Shown piece after piece: positions 6,612 to 11,794 of a stretch of 14,458 bases of DNA. The translations under genes were made by a program, and so were the position numbers. The DNA lies in contig JAJTFU010000028.1 in NCBI GenBank assembly GCA_021299075.1, positions 1-14,458 of the forward strand, read 5' to 3'. A model generated the notes under the pieces. It saw only the letters and a program-made list of their open reading frames with translations. It did no database searches and was not told the DNA's origin. Position 1 is the first letter of the stretch, and each line of letters opens with the position of its first letter. The DNA comes from Novosphingobium sp. (GTDB lineage: Bacteria; Pseudomonadota; Alphaproteobacteria; Sphingomonadales; Sphingomonadaceae).

Positions 6612-7367
6612 ATGCTTGAAATTCATCAGTTCGCCTGCTTGTCCGACAACTACGGCTATCTGCTCCATGACCTGGCGAGCGGCGAAACCGCCTGCATCGA
6701 TGCGCCCGATGCCGATGCCTATCTGCGCGAGGCTGCCCACAAGGGCTGGCAGATCACCCAGATCTGGAACACCCACTGGCACCCGGACCACGCCGGCGGC
6801 AACAATGCGATCAAGGCCGCGACCGCCTGCACGGTCATCGCCCCGGCCGAGGTTGAGCGGATTGCCGCGCCCGATCGAGTCGTGGCGCATGGCGATACGG
6901 TTTCGCTTGGCACCTTCACGGCCCAGGTGATCGACGTGTCAGGTCACACCAACGGCCATGTTGCCTTCCACCTGCCTGAGGCGAGTGTGGCTTTCGTTGG
7001 CGATGCTGTCTTCGCGCTCGGCTGTGGCCGGATGTTCGAGGGCCAGCCGGACCAGTTCTGGGCCAGCCTTTCACGGATCAAGGCGCTGCCGCCCGAAACG
7101 CTGCTCTATTGCGCGCACGAGTATACCCAGTCCAATGCGCGCTTTGCGCTGCACGTCGACCCGGAGAACGCCGAGTTGCAGGACTATGTCGCCCAGATCG
7201 ACAAGGCGCGCTCCGAGGGCCGGCCGACCGTGCCGACCACCTTGTCGCGCGAGCTGGCGACCAATCCCTTCCTGCGCGCCGATGATGTGGCCCTGCAAGC
7301 CCGCTGGGGCGGCGGTGGAGCGGTTGCCACCTTTGCCGCCTTGCGCGCCGCCAAGGACAATTTCTGA
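6612..7367 (+). CDS. gloB: Hydroxyacylglutathione hydrolase (glyoxalase II)
   Basis: Glyoxalase II hydrolyses S-D-lactoylglutathione to D-lactate and glutathione, completing methylglyoxal detoxification in the cytoplasm. The 251-residue protein is a metallo-beta-lactamase-fold hydrolase. The metal site is complete: His55, His57, Asp59 and His60 in THWHPDH, His112 in SGHTNGH, Asp131 in VGDAVF and His169 in CAHEYT. The C-terminal helical domain carries the glutathione-site signature TLSRELATNPFLR (210-222). Length is typical (about 250-260). The start is ATG at 6612 (MLEIHQFACLSDNYGYL); a TTG 30 bases upstream is unlikely because it would lie in the rpsA terminator region. There is no ribosome site, consistent with a leaderless message. 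The next gene begins five bases after its stop. Confidence 0.95.
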   Translation: MLEIHQFACLSDNYGYLLHDLASGETACIDAPDADAYLREAAHKGWQITQIWNTHWHPDHAGGNNAIKAATACTVIAPAEVERIAAPDRVVAHGDTVSLGTFTAQVIDVSGHTNGHVAFHLPEASVAFVGDAVFALGCGRMFEGQPDQFWASLSRIKALPPETLLYCAHEYTQSNARFALHVDPENAELQDYVAQIDKARSEGRPTVPTTLSRELATNPFLRADDVALQARWGGGGAVATFAALRAAKDNF

Positions 7368-7372
7368 CCCCC

Positions 7373-8353
7373 ATGCAGGCGCTCCAGGTCCAGACCCTGT
7401 CGCCCGATCTGTCCGGCTGCGCGCTGGTCGATCTGCCCGTCCCGCCGCGCGGACCGGGTGAGGTGCTGGTGAGGGTCCATGCGGCCTCGCTCAACTTCCC
7501 CGACCTCCTGATGACGCGCGGGGAATACCAGTTCAAACCCGAGGTGCCATTCATCGCCGGACTGGAGTTCGCCGGCGAGGTGGTCGAGGCCGATCCCGAC
7601 AGCGGCTTTCAGCCGGGTGACGGCGTCTATGGAGGCAACAAGACCGGCGCCTTTGCCGAATATGCCGTGGTCCCGGCCAGGGCGCTCAGCAAGATGCCGC
7701 CGGGGATCGGGATGGTTTCCGCCGCCGCACTCGGCGCAGCCTATGGCACCGCATATACCGCATTGGTCGAGATCGGCGGTCTGAAGGCCGGGCAATGGGT
7801 ATTGGTGCACGGGGCCAGCGGCGGGGTGGGTCTGGCAGCGGTGGAGCTTGCCAAGCGGCTGGGCGCCCATGTCATCGCCACCACAGGCTCACCGGCCAAG
7901 CTCGCCGCCCTGCGCGCGGCCTGCGATGCCGAGGCCGTGATTCTGGCCGAAGGGCGGTTTCGCGAGCAGGTGGCCGAACTGACCGGCGGTCACTTGTGCG
8001 ACCTGGTCTACGATCCGGTCGGCGGGGACGTGTTCGATGAGAGCACCCGCTGCGTCGCCTTTGGCGGCAAGCTGCTGGTGATCGGCTTTGCCGGGGGACG
8101 TATCGCCGAAATCTCGACCAACATTCCGCTGATCAAGGGCTTCTCGGTCGTGGGCGTGCGCGCCGGAGAATATGCCCGCCGCTTCCCCGATCGCGGCAAG
8201 GCGATCCGCGAGGCCGTGGCGACGCTGGCTGCCGACGGTCGGCTCAATCCGCACATCGACCGGATCCTGCCGCTAAGCCGCTGGCACGAGGCCTATGCGG
8301 CGATGGCCGAGCGGGGCATTGTCGGCAAGGTCGTGCTCGAACCCGGCAAATGA
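7373..8353 (+). CDS. Zinc-independent NADPH:quinone oxidoreductase-like MDR protein
   Basis: This 326-residue protein belongs to the medium-chain dehydrogenase/reductase superfamily, quinone oxidoreductase branch. The N-terminal GroES-like part contains VRVHAASLNFPDLLMTRGEY (about 34-53) and GLEFAGEV, where zinc-dependent relatives have GHE; the catalytic zinc ligands are absent. The Rossmann part begins with VLVHGASGGVG (143-153), the nucleotide-binding motif of this branch. The C-terminus HEAYAAMAERGIVGKVVLEP is also typical. It would reduce quinones or other electrophilic carbonyls with NADPH in the cytoplasm; the exact substrate cannot be read from sequence. It follows gloB by five bases, so the two form a likely detoxification operon. 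A terminator begins directly after the stop. Confidence 0.9.
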   Translation: MQALQVQTLSPDLSGCALVDLPVPPRGPGEVLVRVHAASLNFPDLLMTRGEYQFKPEVPFIAGLEFAGEVVEADPDSGFQPGDGVYGGNKTGAFAEYAVVPARALSKMPPGIGMVSAAALGAAYGTAYTALVEIGGLKAGQWVLVHGASGGVGLAAVELAKRLGAHVIATTGSPAKLAALRAACDAEAVILAEGRFREQVAELTGGHLCDLVYDPVGGDVFDESTRCVAFGGKLLVIGFAGGRIAEISTNIPLIKGFSVVGVRAGEYARRFPDRGKAIREAVATLAADGRLNPHIDRILPLSRWHEAYAAMAERGIVGKVVLEPGK

Positions 8354-8379
8354 AAAGGGCGGCTGTTAGGCCGCCCTTT
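8354..8379. terminator. Bidirectional terminator between the quinone reductase gene and atpF
   Basis: AAAGGGCGGC (8354-8363) pairs perfectly over 10 bases with GCCGCCCTTT (8370-8379), loop TGTTAG. It starts on the base after the TGA of the plus-strand gene and lies 25 bases beyond the atpF stop on the minus strand. Read on the minus strand the T run is four long and on the plus strand three long, so one hairpin can end both convergent transcripts. Confidence 0.85.
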
Positions 8380-8404
8380 GCAAGTGCAAGTCTGAAAGCC
8401 GGGA

Positions 8405-8944
8405 TCAGATCCCGCCGATCGCCTCGTCGACCAGGCTCTTGTCGGCCTTGGCGTTATGGTTGGCAGCGATCAGCTGGCGTGCAGCGCTGGCCGCGGCGTT
8501 GGCCGCCTTGGCGCGCAGTTCGGCAATGGCACCGCGCTCGGCTGCGGCGATCTTGTCTTCAGCCATCTTTTCGCGGCGCTTGATCAGCGCCTTGGTATCG
8601 GCCTCGGCCTTGGCAACGATCGCATCGGCTTCGGACTTGGCATGCTCAAGCATGGCCGCCGCATCCTGTTCGGCGCTGGCAATCTTGTCGGCATATTCCT
8701 GGCGCAGGGCTTCCGCCTCGGCGCGCAGGGCCTTGGCTTCGTCAAGCTGCTTGCGGATTTCCGCAATGCTCGAATCCAGCCCGCCGGTGATCATCGCCGG
8801 AACCTTCTTCCAGATCGCGACCAGGATCAGCACGGTCATGGCCAGGGCAACCCAGGTAACCGGGCCCAGACCAAAAGCTTCCGGCGCAGCGTGGGCAGCG
8901 CCATGTTCAGCGGCTTCCGCCGCCAGGACGAGCAGGTTAGCCAT
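8405..8944 (-). CDS. atpF: ATP synthase F0 subunit b
   Basis: Subunit b is part of the peripheral stalk that holds F1 static against the rotor. The 179-residue protein has one membrane helix at about 29-47 (PVTWVALAMTVLILVAIW) near the N-terminus. A long, Ala/Glu/Lys/Arg-rich coiled coil follows from about 60 to 165 and should reach up to F1. Its ATG lies inside the end of the preceding b' gene (eight-base overlap), so the pair is translationally coupled and is expected to form a b-b' heterodimer. It is the last gene of the F0 operon. The F1 genes (delta-alpha-gamma-beta-epsilon) are not in the window, as is usual in alphaproteobacteria. Confidence 0.93.
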   Translation of the reverse strand: MANLLVLAAEAAEHGAAHAAPEAFGLGPVTWVALAMTVLILVAIWKKVPAMITGGLDSSIAEIRKQLDEAKALRAEAEALRQEYADKIASAEQDAAAMLEHAKSEADAIVAKAEADTKALIKRREKMAEDKIAAAERGAIAELRAKAANAAASAARQLIAANHNAKADKSLVDEAIGGI

Positions 8945-9431
8945 TGAGCGCTTCCTTCACCGCAGCGGTGGCTGCCTTGGCATCGACCTTCAGGCCGCCG
9001 GCCACACGGGCAACGATATCGCCAGCAGCTTCGGCCGCGACCTTTTCGATTTCCTTCAGCGCGCCGCTGCGCGCCTGGGCGATCTGGTCTTCGGCTTCGG
9101 CCAGCTTGGCATCCAGCTTGGCATTGGCCTTGGCCAGACGGGTTTCGCTGGCCTTGGCCGCTTCGAGCTTGGCCTTGGCAATCAGGGCCTGGGCTTCGGC
9201 GCGCTGGCGGTTGGCCTGGGCGCGCCAGGCCTCTTCCTCGGCATCGGCCGCCGCACGGGCAGCCTCTGCCGCGGCCAGATCGCTGGCGATCTGCCGGTCA
9301 CGCGTCTCGACGGTCGCCATCACCTTGGGCACCATGCCCCGGCCAATGACGAAGAAGATGAAGCCGAAGAAGATCAGCATCCAGAAGATCTGGCTGGACC
9401 AGGTTTCGGCAAGTTGCGCGATTTGAGGCAT
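8937..9431 (-). CDS. atpF': ATP synthase F0 subunit b' (second b-type subunit)
   Basis: This is the second, diverged b subunit found in alphaproteobacteria, cyanobacteria and chloroplasts. The 164-residue protein starts MPQIAQLAETWSSQIFWM, has a single membrane helix at about 13-31 (aromatic-rich, FFGFIFFVIGRG) and a long Ala-rich coiled coil (about 40-150) for the peripheral stalk. Its position directly after atpE and before atpF is the normal order for b'. The start is preceded by only a weak ribosome site, and a 76-base spacer with a possible hairpin separates it from atpE. This may keep its synthesis well below that of subunit c. Naming varies between annotations (atpF', atpF2, atpG, atpX). 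Confidence 0.92.
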   Translation of the reverse strand: MPQIAQLAETWSSQIFWMLIFFGFIFFVIGRGMVPKVMATVETRDRQIASDLAAAEAARAAADAEEEAWRAQANRQRAEAQALIAKAKLEAAKASETRLAKANAKLDAKLAEAEDQIAQARSGALKEIEKVAAEAAGDIVARVAGGLKVDAKAATAAVKEALNG

Positions 9432-9507
9432 CGGGGCGTCCGCAGTCTGCCCGGCCGGCCCCGCCCAAGGGACGGAAACCAGCCGGTCGGTCAGTCAATC
9501 GTAGGTC
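9432..9507 (-). other. atpE-atpF' spacer with a GC-rich hairpin
   Basis: The 76-base gap is long for this operon. On the minus strand CCGGC (9486-9482) can pair with GCCGG in the GGCCGGCCGG run (9460-9451). A bulged inner stem of CCG-CCC with GGG-CGG lies in between. There is no T run, so it is not an obvious terminator. It could protect the 3' end of a processed atpE message. Confidence 0.3.
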
Positions 9508-9735
9508 TTAGGCGACGAAGATCAGGATCATCGCGACGACGAACGAGAGCAGGCCCAGAAGTTCGGCGGCCGCGAAGCCGATGAACAGGCGGCCCTGCTG
9601 GCCGTCAGCCGCGCCCGGGTTGCGCAGCGCGCTTTCCAGGAACGAACCGAAGACGTTGCCCACGCCGATGGCGGCCATGCCGGCGCCGATGGCAGCGAGA
9701 CCAGCACCGATCAGCTTGGCGCTTGCAGGTTCCAT
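9508..9735 (-). CDS. atpE: ATP synthase F0 subunit c (proteolipid ring)
   Basis: Subunit c forms the rotor ring that carries protons across the inner membrane. The 75-residue protein is a two-helix hairpin. Helix 1 (about 7-30) has the Gly/Ala-rich packing motif GAGMAAIGVGNVFG, the polar loop contains ALRNPGAADGQQ, and helix 2 (about 50-74) carries the proton-binding Glu58 in GFAAAELLGLL. The residues around Glu58 look like a proton site, not the Gln/Ser-rich sodium site. The ribosome site AAAAGGAG is the strongest in the operon and is preceded by an A/T-rich stretch, as suits a subunit needed in many copies per complex. Confidence 0.96.
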   Translation of the reverse strand: MEPASAKLIGAGLAAIGAGMAAIGVGNVFGSFLESALRNPGAADGQQGRLFIGFAAAELLGLLSFVVAMILIFVA

Positions 9736-9741
9736 TTCGAT

Positions 9742-9775
9742 AACTCCTTTTACGAAAATTCGTGTGGTTGATTGG
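9742..9775 (-). promoter_or_regulatory. A/T-rich translation-enhancing region and strong ribosome site of atpE
   Basis: On the minus strand the 42-base gap before atpE holds ACGAATTTTCGT, then AAAAGGAGTT ending seven bases before the start codon. The A/T content stands out from the GC-rich surroundings. The ACGA/TCGT arms can form only a weak four-pair hairpin, so the site is likely open. This resembles in principle the U-rich enhancer known before Escherichia coli atpE. Confidence 0.5.
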
Positions 9776-9777
9776 AC

Positions 9778-10563
9778 TTAGTGAAGGTTTTCGGCGTCGT
9801 TGAGATACAGCGACGTCAGCAGTGCAAAGACATAGGCCTGGATCCCGGCAACCAGGATTTCCAGAGCGCAGATCGCGATCATCAGCACAAAGCTGAGGAC
9901 CGAAACAACCGGGCCAATGCCGAGACCGGCATTAAAGCCATTGATCACGAAGCCCGACAGCACTTCCAGCAGCACGTGCCCGGCCATCATGGCCACGAAC
10001 AGTCGCAGGCCGAGGCTGAAGGGCCGCACCAGGAAGGACACCAGCTCGATCGCGAAGATCAGCGGGATCATCACCAGCGGGGTGCCGTGGGGAATGAACA
10101 GCGAGAAGAAGTGCAGCTTGTGCTTCCAGAAGCCCACGATCAGGACGATCGCAAAGCTCATCACCGCCAGCACGCCGGTGGCGGTGAAGTGGCTGGTGAA
10201 GGTGAAGGGATGCACGCCAACCAGGCCCAGCGGCATCAGGCCGAGGACGTTGGCGAAAAGGATGAACATGAACAGCGAGAAGATGTAGGGCACATACTTC
10301 TTGCCGGCCGGGCCGATGTTGGCAGCCAGCAGGTTGTCGATGAAGCCGGTGAAGCCCTCAACCGCCATCTGCCAGCGGCCGGGAACCAGCTCGCGCTTCA
10401 TGCCCCCGGCGACGAAGATCAGCAGCGCCACGGCCGCGATCCCCATCCACAGCGAGGAATTGGTGAAGGCAATATTGTAGCCCGCGATCTGCCACTGATC
10501 GGTGCCGAACATCGGCTCGATCGTGAACTGGTGCATCGGATCGACTTTAGCCGCTTCGGCCAC
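9778..10563 (-). CDS. atpB: ATP synthase F0 subunit a
   Basis: Subunit a forms the two proton half-channels next to the c-ring. The 261-residue protein has several membrane helices. The essential arginine is Arg187 in SLGLRLFVAMMAGH (equivalent to Arg210 of Escherichia coli), with His196 of the AGH motif and Gln242 in GIQAYVFALLTSLYL. The N-terminus VDPMHQFTIEP is typical of alphaproteobacteria. The start is a GTG at 10563 with AAGAAGGG upstream; an ATG ten codons in (MHQF) is possible but would drop the conserved VDP. It lies 60 bases after atpI and 42 bases before atpE. Confidence 0.95.
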   Translation of the reverse strand: MAEAAKVDPMHQFTIEPMFGTDQWQIAGYNIAFTNSSLWMGIAAVALLIFVAGGMKRELVPGRWQMAVEGFTGFIDNLLAANIGPAGKKYVPYIFSLFMFILFANVLGLMPLGLVGVHPFTFTSHFTATGVLAVMSFAIVLIVGFWKHKLHFFSLFIPHGTPLVMIPLIFAIELVSFLVRPFSLGLRLFVAMMAGHVLLEVLSGFVINGFNAGLGIGPVVSVLSFVLMIAICALEILVAGIQAYVFALLTSLYLNDAENLH

Positions 10564-10623
10564 GCGACGTACCCTTCTTGCTCAATTCATACGCGACCAG
10601 CGCCCCTCTGGCCTAAAGCAAGG

Positions 10624-10944
10624 TCAGTCTGGGCGCCGGGACGAAATCCGGATGATGTTCCTGAAGGCGACGAAGATCCCGAGGGCCATCACCACCAACA
10701 GACCCCAGGGGGTGGTTCCGGCAAACTGGTCAATGACCCAGCCGATAAACGCACCGCCACCGATTCCCCCGATCAACTCGGCCAGGACACGGTTGCCAAG
10801 GCGATAATTCGCATCGGATTCCGCGCCCAGACTTGGCTTGTTGCGCTGTTCTTCTCGCTCGCGTGCAGCCTTGAGCCGCGCTTCGAGCGCGTTGACCCGC
10901 GCATCTTCACCAATGGGGTCTCGGGCAGGTGGCTCGTCGTTCAT
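10624..10944 (-). CDS. atpI: ATP synthase assembly protein AtpI (AtpZ/AtpI family)
   Basis: AtpI/AtpZ-type proteins lead F0 operons and help assemble the c-ring or carry Mg/Ca. The 106-residue protein has a charged N-terminal half with a short Ala/Glu/Arg coiled coil (about 16-34). It then has two membrane helices at about 54-72 (ELIGGIGGGAFIGWVID, with the Gly-rich first helix usual for the family) and 80-97, joined by a short FAGTTPW loop, and a basic end. The ATG at 10944 is preceded by AGGAG at ideal spacing. As first gene of the operon it follows the best promoter candidate in the region. Confidence 0.9.
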   Translation of the reverse strand: MNDEPPARDPIGEDARVNALEARLKAAREREEQRNKPSLGAESDANYRLGNRVLAELIGGIGGGAFIGWVIDQFAGTTPWGLLVVMALGIFVAFRNIIRISSRRPD

Positions 10945-11005
10945 GCCAGTCTCCTAATGCGGGAGCGATGGACACGGGCAACGGCTGCCCGCCGAGGGCA
11001 CCGGC

Positions 11006-11034
11006 CCCTTAGGTGGGGGCAAGCCTTGAGTCAA
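11006..11034 (-). promoter_or_regulatory. Candidate promoter of the F0 operon
   Basis: On the minus strand TTGACT (11034-11029) and TAAGGG (11011-11006) are separated by exactly 17 bases, 62 bases before the atpI start. The -35 is near consensus; the -10 is G-rich, as often seen for housekeeping promoters of high-GC alphaproteobacteria. It lies directly after the ydbL gene and its 3' hairpin, supporting separate transcription of the two operons. Confidence 0.5.
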
Positions 11035-11071
11035 CCGCCGCCGAAGGCGGTATAACCGGCTCCGGCGGCGG
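11034..11071 (-). terminator. GC-rich hairpin after ydbL (weak terminator candidate)
   Basis: ACCGCC (11051-11046 on the minus strand) pairs with GGCGGT (11039-11034). A competing nine-pair stem joins CCGCCGCCG (11071-11063) with CGGCGGCGG (11043-11035). No T run follows; instead the -35 TTGACT of the next promoter begins at once. It may end the ydbH-ynbE-ydbL message poorly or with Rho. Confidence 0.35.
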
Positions 11072-11092
11072 AAAGTTCAGGTCTTGCGAGAA

Positions 11093-11500
11093 TCAGGGAC
11101 AGCGCGGGTCGCGCAGCGGGGCAGCCGCCGTGCGGGTCTGCCACGAGCCGTCCGGTGCCTGGTACTTTTCACCCGGCACCGAGCGGGCAATCGCCTGGCA
11201 GCCGGCGGAAAAGGCATATTCCTCGATCGTTGCGCCATTGGCCTCGGCGCGCTCGGCATAGACGGCCTTGCGCTTGATGTTGATATCATCCGCCAGGCGG
11301 CGGATTTCCGCGCTCGGCGCAACCGGGAAGCCAAGGTAGCCATCGACCTTTTCCCCCACCTGGCCGCTGGCGCGGGCGGCGGCATATGCCGGGTCACGCT
11401 GCTGCGCCGAAGCCGGAGCGACCAGCACCAACGCGGCCAGCGTCGCCCAGCCGGCCTTGGCCAGCATGCTGCGTTCGATCGGGGCGACAAAATTGGTCAT
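11093..11500 (-). CDS. ydbL: YdbL family (DUF1318) exported protein
   Basis: YdbL is the small periplasmic member of the YdbH-YnbE-YdbL envelope system; in Escherichia coli it is reported to modulate YnbE assembly on YdbH. The 135-residue product has a signal peptide ending APASA (cleavage about 32/33). The DUF1318 core follows: GQVGEKVDGYLGF (47-58), INIKRKAVYAERAEANGATIEEYA (73-96), then IARSVPGEKYQAPDGSWQTR. Two cysteines (Cys101, Cys134) could form a disulfide. I chose ATG 11500 because GAGGAA lies at good distance; that ribosome site overlaps the ynbE stop, so the two are translationally coupled. An upstream ATG at 11572 would bury the signal peptide. The C-terminal 12 residues exceed the Escherichia coli protein. 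Confidence 0.87.
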   Translation of the reverse strand: MTNFVAPIERSMLAKAGWATLAALVLVAPASAQQRDPAYAAARASGQVGEKVDGYLGFPVAPSAEIRRLADDINIKRKAVYAERAEANGATIEEYAFSAGCQAIARSVPGEKYQAPDGSWQTRTAAAPLRDPRCP

Positions 11501-11510
11501 GATCATTTCC

Positions 11511-11684
11511 TCAGAAAATGTCGGGATTGTCCTTGATCGTGTTCCCGGCATCAGCCGCGAGACGATAGACAACCTCCTGCTTGATATTGATATTCAGCTC
11601 GATGACGATCGGCTTGTCCGGTGCATTCACCGAAATGCAGCCTGCCAGCGTCATCGCTCCGCCAATCAGCATCAATCCTTTCAT
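11511..11684 (-). CDS. ynbE: YnbE family outer-membrane lipoprotein
   Basis: YnbE is a tiny lipoprotein that, in Escherichia coli, assembles on YdbH to complete a bridge from inner to outer membrane. With the start at 11684 the product is 57 residues: a lipoprotein signal ending LAGC (Cys16 lipidated), then ISVNAPDKPIVIELNINIKQEVVYRL, the beta-strand core typical of the family, and an acidic end KDNPDIF. The residue after Cys is Ile, not Asp, so sorting to the outer membrane is expected. Other in-frame starts are 11702 (63 residues, weak AGGGCGG site) and 11798 (95 residues, AGGAAA site, overlapping the ydbH stop as ATGA). I prefer 11684 because family members are about 60 residues and begin with the signal peptide, but the ribosome-site evidence favours 11798. 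Confidence 0.8.
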   Translation of the reverse strand: MKGLMLIGGAMTLAGCISVNAPDKPIVIELNINIKQEVVYRLAADAGNTIKDNPDIF

Positions 11685-11794
11685 TCCGGCAGCCCGGACC
11701 ATTCCGAACCGCCCTGACCGCCCCTGCCGTGATGCCCCTAGTTCCATGGCGGAACTTGTCGCAGCCCAGACCGGCTTGGTCAATTGTTGTGGCT

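Noticed and set aside
9772..11055. 427-codon plus-strand open frame across the atpE-atpI region
   Set aside because: His/Gln/Asp-rich composition typical of a complementary-strand shadow; it crosses several real F0 genes and their spacers.
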